64,000 nucleotides of DNA from Thalassorhabdus alkalitolerans (lineage in GTDB: Bacteria > Bacillota > Bacilli > Bacillales > Marinococcaceae), in assembly GCF_042656585.1 (NCBI RefSeq), contig NZ_JBHSPG010000023.1; one strand, 5' to 3'. The translations under genes were made by a program, and so were the position numbers. The notes beneath the pieces were generated by a model. The model searched no databases and had not been told where the DNA came from. It worked only from the letters and a program-made list of their open reading frames with translations. Of this stretch, positions 17,963-27,647 are shown in pieces; position 1 is the first letter of the stretch, and the number at the start of each line of letters is the position of its first letter.

Positions 17963-18056
17963 AATCAATGTATTAAAAGTGACCACTTCTTGGCTGTATC
18001 GATTCTCCGACGAACTGCTAGGAACTGGTTGAAAAAAATTCAAGGAGGTGCCTTTC

Positions 18057-18326
18057 ATGGCATTGACACAAGAACGTAAGCAAGAACTAGTTGAAGAGTT
18101 TAAAACTCACGAAAACGATACAGGATCCCCTGAAGTACAAGTGGCGATCTTAACAGAGCAGATTAACACCCTTAATGAGCACTTACGTACTCATAAGAAA
18201 GATCATCATTCACGCCGCGGCCTTTTGAAGATGGTTGGTAAGCGACGTAACCTGCTTACTTACTTGAGAAACAAAGACATTACTCGTTACCGTGAATTAA
18301 TTCAAAAGCTCGGTCTTCGTCGATAA
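18057..18326 (+). CDS. rpsO: 30S ribosomal protein S15
   Basis: Primary 16S rRNA-binding protein of the platform. The 89-residue product shows the conserved TGSPEVQVAILTEQIN and HSRRGLLKMVGKRRNLLTYL blocks. The ATG at 18057 follows CAAGGAGGTG. An in-frame GTG nine bases earlier overlaps the ribosome site and is not used. It is followed by a strong terminator. Confidence 0.98.
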   Translation: MALTQERKQELVEEFKTHENDTGSPEVQVAILTEQINTLNEHLRTHKKDHHSRRGLLKMVGKRRNLLTYLRNKDITRYRELIQKLGLRR

Positions 18327-18334
18327 GCAATAAC

Positions 18335-18362
18335 AAAAGCGGGATATTTTCCCGCTTTTTTG
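18335..18362 (+). terminator. Intrinsic terminator after rpsO
   Basis: AAAAGCGGGA (18335-18344) pairs with TCCCGCTTTT (18350-18359), loop TATTT, then a T run. Confidence 0.9.
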
Positions 18363-18458
18363 TTAGGTTCAGCAACTGGATATTTTTTCAAACCAGTGTA
18401 GGATTTACAAATCCTCAAGTGCTCTTCTCCTATGAAATAAACTGTATTTGCTTAAGTA

Positions 18459-18487
18459 TTGAAGCAGTTGGCAAAGATAAGTATATA
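18459..18487 (+). promoter_or_regulatory. Sigma-A-type promoter for pnp
   Basis: TTGAAG (18459-18464), a 17-base spacer, and TATATA (18482-18487), placed about 35 bases before the pnp start and downstream of the rpsO terminator. Confidence 0.45.
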
Positions 18488-18523
18488 AAATAAAAATGAA
18501 TTTAAACACAGGAGGAATACTCA

Positions 18524-20656
18524 TTGGTAATGGAACATGAAAAACAGACCTTTACGTTAGATTGGGCAGGACGGAAGCTCACAGTGGAAACAGGGCAGCT
18601 TGCGAAGCAGGCAAACGGTTCCGTGCTTATCCGCTATGGGGACACTGTGGTTCTTTCTACTGCAACAGCTTCCAAAGAACCAAAAGACCTTCCTTTTTTT
18701 CCATTGACCGTCAATTATGAGGAGCGGTTGTATGCTGCCGGGAAAATCCCAGGAGGATTTATTAAAAGGGAAGGCCGTCCAAGTGAAAAGGCTGTCCTGG
18801 CAAGCCGCCTGATTGACCGGCCGATCCGTCCTTTATTTCCTGATGGCTTCCGTAACGAAGTACAAGTGATCAGCATTGTAATGAGTGTGGACCAAAACTC
18901 GCCTACAGAAATGGCAGCTATGCTTGGTTCATCGCTGGCTCTGTCTTTGTCTGATATTCCTTTTTCAGGTCCGATTGCTGGAGTGGTTGTGGGACGTGTG
19001 GATGGAGAGTTTATCATTAACCCGACAACAGAGCAATTGGAACAAAGTGATATTGAACTAACGGTTGCAGGAACAAAAGAAGCAATTAATATGGTGGAAG
19101 CCGGAGCGGAGCAGGTTTCTGAAGAAACGATGCTCGAAGCCATAATGTTTGGCCATGAAGAAATTAAAAGACTTGTGGCTTTTCAGGAAGAAATTGCTGA
19201 GAAGCTTGCACCTGAAAAAATGGACGTTGTTTTAAAACAACTTGATCCTGACCTGGAAACGAGAGTGCGGGACCATGCTGAAGCTACCTTAAAGAGTGCA
19301 GTGACAGTGAAAGAAAAGCATGCCCGTCAGGATGCTATTGATCAAGTTATAGAAGAAATTAAGGAACAATTTGAAGAAGAAGAGCGAGAAGAAGTGAAAG
19401 AAATTCTTCAAAAACTTGTTAAAGAAGAATTCAGGCGCCTGATCACAAAAGAAGACCTCCGTCCGGATGGTCGTTCATCCAGTGAAATTCGTGACCTTTC
19501 TTCGATTGTTAAGCTTTTGCCTAGAACCCATGGTTCCGGCCTGTTTACAAGAGGACAAACCCAGGCGTTAAGTGTTTGTACTCTAGGGGCATTAGGAGAT
19601 GTTCAAATTCTTGATGGGTTAGGTATGGAAGAATCCAAGCGATTTATGCATCATTATAATTTTCCTTCTTTCAGTGTAGGAGAAACAGGGCCAATCCGTG
19701 CACCTGGAAGAAGAGAAATCGGGCACGGGGCATTGGGAGAACGTGCACTTGAGCCAATTATCCCAGATGAAAAAGCGTTCCCTTATACGATTCGTTTAGT
19801 TTCAGAAGTGCTTGAATCCAACGGTTCTACTTCTCAGGCGAGTATTTGCGCCAGCACCCTCGCCATGATGGATGCAGGTGTACCTATTAAAGCTCCGGTT
19901 GCCGGGATTGCGATGGGTCTTGTCAAAGAAGATGAGGATGTTTCCATTTTAACCGATATTCAGGGAATGGAAGACGCTTTAGGGGACATGGACTTTAAAG
20001 TGGCAGGCACGGAAAAAGGCGTAACAGCCCTGCAAATGGATATTAAAATTTCCGGAATTGACCGTGACATCCTGGAATATGCATTAGAGCAGGCGAGAAA
20101 GGCCCGTCTTCGTATTTTAGAAAACATGCTTGCGGCTATCGGAGAATATCGTACAGAGCTTTCAGAGTACGCTCCAAAAATTCTTACAATGAACATTAAG
20201 GCAGAAAAGATTCGTGATGTAATTGGTCCAAGCGGAAAGACTATTAACCAAATCATTGAAGATACGGGCGTGAAAATCGACATTGAACAAGACGGCACCA
20301 TTTATATTTCTTCTACGGACCAGGAAGCAAACTTAAAAGCAAAAGAAACCATTGAAGATATTGTCCGTGAAGTTGAGGTTGGTGAAGTCTATAAAGGAAA
20401 AGTGAAACGGATTGAAAAATTTGGAGCCTTTGTGGAACTTTTTAAAGGCAAGGATGGTCTTGTTCACATTTCCCAGCTGGCAGAAGAGCGGGTGAACAAA
20501 GTCGAGGACATTGTTAAAATCGGTGATGAAATTGAAGTAAAAGTCACAGAAATTGACAATCAAGGCCGTGTCAATCTTTCCAGAAAAGTCCTTTTGAAAG
20601 AGAAGAAGAAACAAGAAGAATCTCAGGAACAAAACCAGGAGCAAAATCAAAACTAG
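18524..20656 (+). CDS. pnp: Polynucleotide phosphorylase
   Basis: 3'-5' phosphorolytic exoribonuclease of the RNA degradosome. Two RNase PH-like domains flank a helical domain (DIPFSGPIAG and, in the catalytic second half, LPRTHGSGLFTRGQTQ, GRREIGHGALGERAL, SEVLESNGSTSQASICA). They are followed by KH (IRDVIGPSGKTINQIIEDTG, about 563-582) and S1 (KRIEKFGAFVELFKGKDGLV) domains. The TTG at 18524 is preferred because it lies 8 bases after GGAGG; ATG at 18530 is the alternative. The Gln/Glu-rich tail is unremarkable. Length 710. Confidence 0.97.
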   Translation: MVMEHEKQTFTLDWAGRKLTVETGQLAKQANGSVLIRYGDTVVLSTATASKEPKDLPFFPLTVNYEERLYAAGKIPGGFIKREGRPSEKAVLASRLIDRPIRPLFPDGFRNEVQVISIVMSVDQNSPTEMAAMLGSSLALSLSDIPFSGPIAGVVVGRVDGEFIINPTTEQLEQSDIELTVAGTKEAINMVEAGAEQVSEETMLEAIMFGHEEIKRLVAFQEEIAEKLAPEKMDVVLKQLDPDLETRVRDHAEATLKSAVTVKEKHARQDAIDQVIEEIKEQFEEEEREEVKEILQKLVKEEFRRLITKEDLRPDGRSSSEIRDLSSIVKLLPRTHGSGLFTRGQTQALSVCTLGALGDVQILDGLGMEESKRFMHHYNFPSFSVGETGPIRAPGRREIGHGALGERALEPIIPDEKAFPYTIRLVSEVLESNGSTSQASICASTLAMMDAGVPIKAPVAGIAMGLVKEDEDVSILTDIQGMEDALGDMDFKVAGTEKGVTALQMDIKISGIDRDILEYALEQARKARLRILENMLAAIGEYRTELSEYAPKILTMNIKAEKIRDVIGPSGKTINQIIEDTGVKIDIEQDGTIYISSTDQEANLKAKETIEDIVREVEVGEVYKGKVKRIEKFGAFVELFKGKDGLVHISQLAEERVNKVEDIVKIGDEIEVKVTEIDNQGRVNLSRKVLLKEKKKQEESQEQNQEQNQN

Positions 20657-20680
20657 GGGCGATCAGGACCCTTGTCTGAT

Positions 20681-20727
20681 ACAGTAAAGATGCTTGGCTT
20701 GGCGAAAGCCAAGTTCTTTTTGTACTG
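20681..20727 (+). terminator. Intrinsic terminator after pnp
   Basis: CTTGGCTT (20693-20700) pairs with AAGCCAAG (20706-20713), then TTCTTTTTG. The outer arms ACAGTA and TACTGT can extend the structure. Confidence 0.85.
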
Positions 20728-20832
20728 TGAGAATATGGTTTGTTTTTCAATTTTGTAAAGACAAAAAGATCCCCCTTCTGCTTCGTTCTATTATTTTCAT
20801 GTATCACATAATAATGGGACGAGGAGGGAATC

Positions 20833-21801
20833 ATGATGAGAAAACGATTTATTCTTATACAACTATTCGTTTTTGCAATAATTGGAGTGATTAGCTACAG
20901 TGCAGTTTACAACCCCTTTAGCACTGAGTACATACAGGAAGTAAAGCAGGAAGCTAGAATGGCTTCAACTACCATGCAGCAGCCGTTATATGAACAAATT
21001 CAAGAAGCTGCTGAACAGTACAATGAACCGGCTGTTGATGCGGTAGTGGATAAGGTGTGGAAAGCGGTACCAGGATATAACGGGAGAGTTGTTGATATTG
21101 AAGCTTCCTACAAGAAAATGAACCAAAAGGGGCAATTTGATAAGGGTCTGCTTGTCTTTAAAGAAGAAAGCCCAAAGGTTCATTTATCCGACCTTCCCCC
21201 AACCCCAATATATAAAGGGAATTCCCAAAAGCCTATGGTCGCCTTTCTCGTCAATGTAGCATGGGGAAATGAATACCTGCCTGACATGTTGAAAACTTTT
21301 CAAAAACATAATGTAAAAGCCACGTTTTTTCTCGATGGCTCATGGGTGAAAAATAACCCTAAGTTAGCTAAAATGATTCTCGAAGAAGGCCATGAAATTG
21401 GCAACCATGCTTATTCACATCCTGATTTAAAGCAAATGTCAAACGAAAGAATTCATGAAGAAATTTTAAAGACCAATGAAACCATTCAAGCTGCTCTCGA
21501 TGTGAAACCGCGCTGGTTTGCTCCTCCATCAGGAAGCTACCGCCAGGATGTGGTTGATATCGCCCATGAACATGGAATGGGGACCATCATGTGGACACTG
21601 GACACCATTGATTGGAAAAGCCCTGAACCTTCATCTATGGCAGCAAGAATCGTAAAAGATAGCCACCCTGGAGCAATGATATTGATGCACCCGACAGGGG
21701 CCTCAAGAGACGGCTTAGAGAGCATGATTACAGGAATGAAAGAAAAAGGACTTAAAATTGGCACCGTTTCCCGTTTAGTAGATGAGGGAAGAGTCCAATA
21801 G
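20833..21801 (+). CDS. ylxY: YlxY-type polysaccharide deacetylase-like protein, probably inactive
   Basis: An N-terminal membrane anchor (residues 5-22) is followed by an external NodB-homology domain (about 130-320). The second metal motif is present (GNHAYSHPDL near 195). The first catalytic motif, normally TFDDG, reads FLVNVAWG, so the metal-binding Asp pair is missing. That substitution is typical of the YlxY subgroup, whose members are kept next to pnp and mlpA. I infer a binding or structural role in the envelope or spore cortex rather than deacetylation. The start is ATG 20833 behind GAGGAGGGAATC. Confidence 0.88.
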   Translation: MMRKRFILIQLFVFAIIGVISYSAVYNPFSTEYIQEVKQEARMASTTMQQPLYEQIQEAAEQYNEPAVDAVVDKVWKAVPGYNGRVVDIEASYKKMNQKGQFDKGLLVFKEESPKVHLSDLPPTPIYKGNSQKPMVAFLVNVAWGNEYLPDMLKTFQKHNVKATFFLDGSWVKNNPKLAKMILEEGHEIGNHAYSHPDLKQMSNERIHEEILKTNETIQAALDVKPRWFAPPSGSYRQDVVDIAHEHGMGTIMWTLDTIDWKSPEPSSMAARIVKDSHPGAMILMHPTGASRDGLESMITGMKEKGLKIGTVSRLVDEGRVQ

Positions 21802-21838
21802 GCAGTAGTAAGGCAGTAGATTTCAAGGAGGCATTACG

Positions 21839-23080
21839 TTGGTAAATAAAATAACGTTAGATAATGGTGTGCGTATCGTCTCAGAGCAAATAGAGTCGCT
21901 GCGCTCAGTTTCTATCGGTATATGGGTAGGAACAGGTTCAAGAAATGAAGAAAAAGAAGAGAATGGTATTTCCCATTTTCTTGAGCACATGTTTTTTAAA
22001 GGGACGGAAAAGCGGAACCCTCAGGAAATTGCAGAAAGCTTTGATCAAATCGGGGGACAAGTTAACGCATTTACCTCAAAGGAATATACCTGCTTTTACG
22101 CAAAAGTACTTGATGAGCATGCCCCAAAGGCCCTTGATGTCCTGTCGGATATGTTCTTTCACTCTACCTTTGATACAGAGGAATTGGTGAAAGAAAAAAA
22201 TGTGGTCCTTGAGGAAATTAAAATGGTTGATGATACACCAGATGATATTGTCCATGACATTTTGGGAGAGGCAAGCTACGGGAACCACCCCCTTGGTCTT
22301 CCTATTTTGGGTACGGCGGATACGTTGAATGCATTCAGCCGTGAAACTCTGCAAGGCTACCTGGAGCGTTATTACACAGGAGAAAATGTTGTTATTTCCA
22401 TAGCCGGGAACATTAAAGAAGACATGATTGACCAGATTTCCAGTATTTTTTCTGAATTGAAGCCCAAAGGTGCAGATAAAAATATAGAAAAGCCTGCATT
22501 TTTAACAAATAAGATGGCAAGAGAAAAGGAGACTGAGCAGGCTCACCTCTGTTTAGGTTACCCGGGAGTACCAGCAGGGGATGAAAGCATTTATGCATTG
22601 GCACTGCTTAACAATGTGCTGGGAGGAAGCATGAGCAGCCGCTTGTTTCAAGAGATCAGAGAAAAAAGAGGATTGGCTTATTCTGTCTTTTCCTACCACT
22701 CTTCTTTTCAGGATAACGGAATGCTCACAATTTATGGAGGGACAGCGCCTGACCATTTAGATGAGTTGTTTGATGCGACAGTGAATTGTATTAAGGATTT
22801 AAGAAAAAAAGGATTAACAAAGAAAGAATTAACAAATGGAAAAGAGCAGTTAAAAGGAAACTTAATGCTAAGCCTGGAAAGTTCAAACAGCCGGATGAGC
22901 AGAAATGGGAAAAATGAGCTTCTGCTCGGATATCACCGCAGCCTTGATGAGGTGATCCAGCAGATAAACAAGGTTACCGAAGAAGATGTGCGAAAGGTGG
23001 CCTCCGAGGTGTTTACTGATGACTTTTCCTTGTCTCTAATCAGTCCTACAGGCAGGTTTCCCTCATCTTTATCTAAATAA
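21839..23080 (+). CDS. mlpA: M16-family zinc protease (YmxG/MlpA)
   Basis: Mitochondrial-processing-peptidase-like protease. The inverted zinc motif HFLEHMFFKGT (HxxEH near residue 44-48) is intact, with the downstream Glu in EEIKMVDDTPDD. The 413 residues form the usual two M16 halves; the second half shows GGSMSSRLFQEIREKRGLAYSV. The start is TTG at 21839 behind AAGGAGG. No signal peptide is seen, so it is cytoplasmic. Confidence 0.93.
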   Translation: MVNKITLDNGVRIVSEQIESLRSVSIGIWVGTGSRNEEKEENGISHFLEHMFFKGTEKRNPQEIAESFDQIGGQVNAFTSKEYTCFYAKVLDEHAPKALDVLSDMFFHSTFDTEELVKEKNVVLEEIKMVDDTPDDIVHDILGEASYGNHPLGLPILGTADTLNAFSRETLQGYLERYYTGENVVISIAGNIKEDMIDQISSIFSELKPKGADKNIEKPAFLTNKMAREKETEQAHLCLGYPGVPAGDESIYALALLNNVLGGSMSSRLFQEIREKRGLAYSVFSYHSSFQDNGMLTIYGGTAPDHLDELFDATVNCIKDLRKKGLTKKELTNGKEQLKGNLMLSLESSNSRMSRNGKNELLLGYHRSLDEVIQQINKVTEEDVRKVASEVFTDDFSLSLISPTGRFPSSLSK

Positions 23081-23089
23081 AGTACTTTT

Positions 23090-23122
23090 TTAACCAGTTC
23101 GCTAGAACTGGTTAATTTTTTT
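23090..23122 (+). terminator. Intrinsic terminator after mlpA
   Basis: An 11-bp stem TTAACCAGTTC / GAACTGGTTAA with loop GCTA and a following T run. Confidence 0.9.
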
Positions 23123-23164
23123 GTCTTGTACACATACACATAAAAAGAAAAGGAGGGGGCATAC

Positions 23165-23395
23165 ATGCGCCTTAGTGAGCTCCATGGTAAAGAAGTGATT
23201 GATTATAAAAAAGGAGAAAGGCTTGGAGTCCTGGGTGCTGCTGACGTGTTAGTGGATGAAGCAACCGGAAAAGTAGAAGCCTTTCTGTTACCGACACAAA
23301 GCTGGATGCCTTTTAGAAAAAAACAAAACGAAATGACTGTTTATTGGCACCACATTAAAACGATAGGCGATGACTTTTTAATCATTGATATGTAA
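23165..23395 (+). CDS. ymxH: YlmC/YmxH family PRC-barrel sporulation-associated protein
   Basis: A 76-residue PRC-barrel protein (MRLSELHGKEVIDYKKGERLG, then DVLVDEATGKVEAFLLP). The family is widespread in spore formers and sits between mlpA and the dipicolinate genes in B. subtilis. No catalytic residues are visible. AAAGGAGGGGG precedes the start. Confidence 0.87.
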   Translation: MRLSELHGKEVIDYKKGERLGVLGAADVLVDEATGKVEAFLLPTQSWMPFRKKQNEMTVYWHHIKTIGDDFLIIDM

Positions 23396-23418
23396 AGAGC
23401 CATGATATGGCTCTTTTT
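23394..23418 (+). terminator. Intrinsic terminator after ymxH
   Basis: AAAGAGCCAT (23394-23403) pairs with ATGGCTCTTT (23407-23416), then more T. The stem begins inside the ymxH stop codon. Confidence 0.88.
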
Positions 23419-23598
23419 GCATACAAAGATTATCCCCATCAAGTGCAACTGTACATTTTAATCGGTTATCTTCGACAAGCTCTATTTCTTCTGCACGCTC
23501 ATCAGGCAGCCTGCATAACCTGAGAGTCGGGGAAGAGATGGGAGTAATGCAAACAGTCCATGCATTCTTTACATAAAATAATAGGTGTTTGTCCGTCT

Positions 23599-23626
23599 CA
23601 CGAAAGTTCTCCATACTCATACCGTA
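23599..23626 (+). promoter_or_regulatory. Sigma-K-like promoter for dpaA-dpaB
   Basis: The -10 CATACCGTA (23618-23626) matches the sigma-K pattern CATAnnnTA. A CAC (23599-23601) lies about 16 bases upstream, where the -35 AC element is expected. The dipicolinate operon is mother-cell sigma-K dependent in B. subtilis, which supports the call. The rest of the roughly 270-base gap after ymxH shows nothing else I can name. Confidence 0.6.
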
Positions 23627-23691
23627 GTAGAGAGAAAAGGAAAAACCAAGATATTTGCATGGAAGGTTGAAGGAGAGGGAGAGGAAGCCCC

Positions 23692-24567
23692 ATGCTGACA
23701 GGAAAGAAAATAGCTGTTATAGGTGGAGATGCAAGACAAATTGAGGTGATAGATCGTTTAATTCAACGTGATGCCACCTTGTTTCTAGTAGGATTTGAAA
23801 AGTTACAAAGGCAGTTCATTGGTGCCAAGCATGTAACGATGGAAGAAATTTTAGGAGAAGATCTGCACGCTGTATTACTCCCGGTTAGCGGGATGCAGGA
23901 AAATGGTGAGGTAGAAACGACGTTCTCAAGCAAACCGGCTGTCGTTACGCAGGAATGGTTAAATCGTACCCCAAAAGATTGCTCGATTTATACGGGAATT
24001 TCAAATAAAACACTTGACGAGATGGCAAAGAAAGCGGAATGCTCCTTAATTAAATTATTAGAGCGGGATGACGTCGCGATCTATAATGCGATCCCGACTG
24101 CAGAAGGTACGCTGCTTCTTGTCATTCAGGATACAGATATTACGGTACACGGGTCTGAAACAATAATTTTAGGGTTAGGCCGGGTTGGAATGACCGTAGC
24201 CAGAACCTTTTCTGCCTTAGGAGCATATGTAAAAGTAGGGACCGATAATTCTGCCGAAAGAGCTCGGGCAGAGGAAATGAAAATGAAAGCTTTCCCACTA
24301 AAAGAATTACCTGAAAAAGTCCAAAGCGCAGATATTTGTATAAACACAATCCCAGCTCCAGTTTTAACAGGCCATGTGCTGGCTCATATGGCTCCCCGCT
24401 GTATTATTGTAGACTTGGCCTCCAAACCCGGAGGTACGGACTTTACCTATGCAAAGAAAAGAGGGATCCGCGCCAAGCTTGCACCGGGTCTTCCAGGTTT
24501 AGTCGCTCCAAAAACAGCCGGGAGGATTTTGGCTGATGTAGCTGTCAGATTGTTAGAAGAGCAGTGA
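23692..24567 (+). CDS. dpaA: Dipicolinate synthase subunit A
   Basis: With DpaB, makes dipicolinic acid of the spore core from dihydroxytetrahydrodipicolinate in the mother cell. The 291-residue protein has an N-terminal domain starting KKIAVIGGDARQIEVIDRLI and a Rossmann domain with ILGLGRVGMTVARTFSALGA near residues 155-175, then APGLPGLVAPKTAGRI. The substrate comes from the lysine pathway genes asd-dapG-dapA just downstream. AGAGGGAGAGGAAG precedes the ATG. Confidence 0.95.
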   Translation: MLTGKKIAVIGGDARQIEVIDRLIQRDATLFLVGFEKLQRQFIGAKHVTMEEILGEDLHAVLLPVSGMQENGEVETTFSSKPAVVTQEWLNRTPKDCSIYTGISNKTLDEMAKKAECSLIKLLERDDVAIYNAIPTAEGTLLLVIQDTDITVHGSETIILGLGRVGMTVARTFSALGAYVKVGTDNSAERARAEEMKMKAFPLKELPEKVQSADICINTIPAPVLTGHVLAHMAPRCIIVDLASKPGGTDFTYAKKRGIRAKLAPGLPGLVAPKTAGRILADVAVRLLEEQ

Positions 24568-24587
24568 ATGTGAAAGGAGGCCCACTG

Positions 24588-25184
24588 ATGACGCTTAAAG
24601 GTAAGCGTATAGGGTTTGGGGTAACCGGCTCTCATTGTACGTTGGAAGAAATCATGCCGGAAATGAAAAGACTGCGCGAAATGGGGGCAGAGGTTATCCC
24701 TTTTGTCAGTCACACCGTTTTATCCACAGATACAAAATTTGGTTCTTCAGACCACTGGAAAAAAGAAATTCTAAAAGCCAGCGGGCAGGATGATATCATT
24801 GATTCAATTGTAAAGGCAGAACCCTTTGGTCCTAAAACCCCTTTGGATGCTATGCTGATCGCTCCCCTTACCGGGACTTCTATCAGCAAGTTTGCTAACG
24901 CTATGACCGATTCTCCGGTATTGATGGGAGCAAAAGCAACGTTAAGGAATTCAAAGCCTGTCGTCCTTGCCATTTCAACAAATGATGCTTTAGGACTTAA
25001 TGGAGTAAATGTTATGAAGCTGATGGCAACAAAAAATATTTATTTTGTTCCTTTTGGCCAGGACGCTCCTGATCAGAAACCAAACTCACTAGTTGCCAGA
25101 ATGGAAGCAATTCCGGCTACAATTGAAGCAGCTATACATGGTCGCCAATATCAGCCAGTAATAATTGAAAAGTTCAGAGATTGA
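24588..25184 (+). CDS. dpaB: Dipicolinate synthase subunit B
   Basis: Flavoprotein-like partner of DpaA, with the N-terminal signature GKRIGFGVTGSHCTLEEI and later PLTGTSISKFANAMTD. I set the start at ATG 24588, which follows AAAGGAGG; an in-frame GTG at 24564 overlaps dpaA but lacks a ribosome site. The resulting 198 residues fit the family (about 200). Confidence 0.94.
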   Translation: MTLKGKRIGFGVTGSHCTLEEIMPEMKRLREMGAEVIPFVSHTVLSTDTKFGSSDHWKKEILKASGQDDIIDSIVKAEPFGPKTPLDAMLIAPLTGTSISKFANAMTDSPVLMGAKATLRNSKPVVLAISTNDALGLNGVNVMKLMATKNIYFVPFGQDAPDQKPNSLVARMEAIPATIEAAIHGRQYQPVIIEKFRD

Positions 25185-25323
25185 GCCGTAACTATAGTTG
25201 ATAATTTTTCTCCCATCTTTTATGTTAGTTAAAGAGCCTTTTTTTTCGATTGATTTATTTTCAAAACGGGAATAAAGGTAATTATGCAAAAACGGTGACA
25301 TAAAGAAGGGAGAATCACACATA

Positions 25324-26373
25324 ATGGCAAATGAAGCAGGTTATAACGTAGCAGTTGTAGGAGCAACTGGTGCAGTTGGTGAACAAATGTTAAAAACGTT
25401 AGAGGATAAAGATTTTCCTATTAAGTCTATAAAATTGTTATCATCCAAACGTTCAGCAGGAAAGAAGCTTTCCTTTAAAGGGGAAGAAGTTACTGTAGAA
25501 GAGGCAACTCCAGAAGCATTTGAGGGTATTCAGCTCGCCCTGTTTTCTGCAGGAGGATCAGTTTCCAAAAAGCTTGCTCCTGAAGCTGTGAAGCGTGGAG
25601 CAGTAGTAGTAGATAATACAAGTGCTTACCGCATGGATGAGGATGTTCCTCTTGTCGTGCCGGAAGTAAATGAAGAAGATGTAAAAAATCATAAGGGCAT
25701 TATTGCAAACCCTAACTGTTCTACTATTCAGATGGTTGTAGCCTTAGAACCAGTACGTCAAAAGTATGGCCTTAAAAAAGTCATTGTCTCCACGTACCAG
25801 GCGGTATCAGGAGCGGGACTTGAAGCCATCACAGAAATGAAAGAGCAATCAAGAGATATTTTAGATGGAAAAGAAGTAACACCAGAAATTTTACCTGTAG
25901 GCGGAGACAAAAAGCATTATCAAATTGCCTATAATGCGGTTCCTCAAATTGACCTTTTTCAAGAAAATGGGTACACCTTTGAAGAAATGAAGATGATTAA
26001 TGAAACGAAAAAAATTATGCATATGAACTCTCTGGAGGTAGCTGCTACATGCGTCCGTCTGCCTGTGGAAACAGGACATTCTGAATCAGTTTATGTAGAA
26101 GTGGAAAACGGCGGAGCATCAGCAGAAGAGTTTAAAAACACCATTGCTGAAGGAGAAGGAATCACTTTAAAAGATGACCCCTCCCAGCAGGAGTATCCCC
26201 TTGCCATTGACTGTGTAGGTCTTCCTGATGTATTTGTTGGACGAATCCGCAGAGACCTTGACCGTGACAATGGTTATCATATGTGGGTTGTTTCTGATAA
26301 TCTAGTAAAGGGTGCAGCATACAATTCCGTTCAAATTGCCGAAAGTCTTGATAAATTAGGACTCTTGAAGTAA
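25324..26373 (+). CDS. asd: Aspartate-semialdehyde dehydrogenase
   Basis: Reduces aspartyl phosphate to aspartate semialdehyde with NADPH, the shared step to lysine, dipicolinate, threonine and methionine. NADP-binding loop VVGATGAVGEQML is near residue 10. The catalytic Cys is in NPNCSTIQMV (about 132), and the active-site His is expected in the following half of the protein. Length 349. It is preceded by AAGAAGGGAGAATC and followed 15 bases later by dapG. Confidence 0.96.
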   Translation: MANEAGYNVAVVGATGAVGEQMLKTLEDKDFPIKSIKLLSSKRSAGKKLSFKGEEVTVEEATPEAFEGIQLALFSAGGSVSKKLAPEAVKRGAVVVDNTSAYRMDEDVPLVVPEVNEEDVKNHKGIIANPNCSTIQMVVALEPVRQKYGLKKVIVSTYQAVSGAGLEAITEMKEQSRDILDGKEVTPEILPVGGDKKHYQIAYNAVPQIDLFQENGYTFEEMKMINETKKIMHMNSLEVAATCVRLPVETGHSESVYVEVENGGASAEEFKNTIAEGEGITLKDDPSQQEYPLAIDCVGLPDVFVGRIRRDLDRDNGYHMWVVSDNLVKGAAYNSVQIAESLDKLGLLK

Positions 26374-26388
26374 AGAAGAGGGTGGCTT

Positions 26389-27603
26389 ATGAAGGTTGTT
26401 GTTCAAAAGTTTGGGGGAACCTCGGTTAGGAATGAAGAAGTAAGAAGGCAGGCAGCACATCATGTCAAGGAAGCCGTTGAAAATGGCTATAAAGTGATAG
26501 TGGTTGTGTCAGCTATGGGTCGAAAAGGTGATCCCTACGCAACAGATACACTTCTTAGTCTTGTGAATGGCAATGATTCCTTTGCAGATGTGCGGGAGAA
26601 GGACTTACTTGTATCATGCGGAGAAGTTATCTCCTCTGTTGTTTTTACTGACTTGCTTCAATCTTTGAATGTAAAAGCTTCTGCTGTAACGGGAGCTCAG
26701 GCTGGTTTTCGCACAAATGAAGAATTCTCAAATGCAAAAATTATTGATATGCAATGCGATGGCTTAAAAGAGCGTCTGCACCACTTTGATGTTGTAGTAG
26801 TAGCAGGCTTTCAAGGCAGCTCGGCTACTGGGGAAATTACTACCCTGGGCCGGGGTGGGAGTGATACGTCAGCCACTGCCTTAGGCGCTGCCTTGCAAGC
26901 TGAATACGTCGATATATTTACCGATGTAGAAGGGGTGATGACTGCTGATCCAAGAATGGTGGATACAGCTCGACCTTTAAAGGCAGTAACATACAATGAA
27001 ATTTGCAATATGGCATACCAGGGTGCCAAGGTAATTCACCCTCGTGCGGTCGAAATTGCCATGCAGGCTAAGATACCGATTCGCATCCGCTCTACACAAT
27101 CTGACGGAGCGGGAACTTTAATTACGACAACTCATGGGGGCAGCGCCGGCAGTGATCTGGAAGAACGCCCGGTGACAGGGATTGCTCATTTATCTGAAAT
27201 TTCCCAGATTACTGTGAAAGAAAAGGAAGGCCAGTATAACTTGCAGGCGGATGTTTTTAAAACGATGGCTCAGGCTAATATTAGTGTCGATTTTATTAAT
27301 ATTCACCCCACAGGAGTAGTGTATACGGTTCCCGATCATCTCGCAGCCAAAGCAGAGCAGCTGCTTCTCGATAAAGGGTATGAATCACAGGTTGTGAGAA
27401 ACTGTTCCAAGGTTTCTGCAGTAGGAGCTGGGATGACTGGTGTTCCTGGTGTAGCGTCCAAAATCGTGGCTGCGTTAACCGAACAAAACATCCAAATCCT
27501 TCAATCTGCTGATTCCCACACTACAATCTGGGTATTAGTGCATGGGGAAGATACGAAAAAAGCAGTGAATGCCCTTCATCATATGTTTGAACTTGAAAAT
27601 TAA
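26389..27603 (+). CDS. dapG: Aspartokinase I (diaminopimelate-sensitive type)
   Basis: Phosphorylates aspartate, first step of the DAP/lysine branch. The N-terminal kinase motif VQKFGGTSV is at residues 4-12, and TTLGRGGSDTSATAL and FTDVEGVMTADPR are in the kinase domain. Two ACT domains fill the C-terminal third (about 265-404). Position between asd and dapA and length 404 match B. subtilis DapG, which is inhibited by diaminopimelate and active in sporulation. Confidence 0.95.
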   Translation: MKVVVQKFGGTSVRNEEVRRQAAHHVKEAVENGYKVIVVVSAMGRKGDPYATDTLLSLVNGNDSFADVREKDLLVSCGEVISSVVFTDLLQSLNVKASAVTGAQAGFRTNEEFSNAKIIDMQCDGLKERLHHFDVVVVAGFQGSSATGEITTLGRGGSDTSATALGAALQAEYVDIFTDVEGVMTADPRMVDTARPLKAVTYNEICNMAYQGAKVIHPRAVEIAMQAKIPIRIRSTQSDGAGTLITTTHGGSAGSDLEERPVTGIAHLSEISQITVKEKEGQYNLQADVFKTMAQANISVDFINIHPTGVVYTVPDHLAAKAEQLLLDKGYESQVVRNCSKVSAVGAGMTGVPGVASKIVAALTEQNIQILQSADSHTTIWVLVHGEDTKKAVNALHHMFELEN

Positions 27604-27621
27604 TAGGTAACGTAAGAGAAA

Positions 27622-27647
27622 TCAGGCGGGGAGAAATCCCCGCCTGA
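27622..27647 (+). repeat. Perfect 10-bp inverted repeat between dapG and dapA
   Basis: TCAGGCGGGG (27622-27631) and CCCCGCCTGA (27638-27647) enclose AGAAAT. There is no T tract, so it probably does not end transcription fully; it may tune expression or mRNA stability inside the operon. Confidence 0.55.
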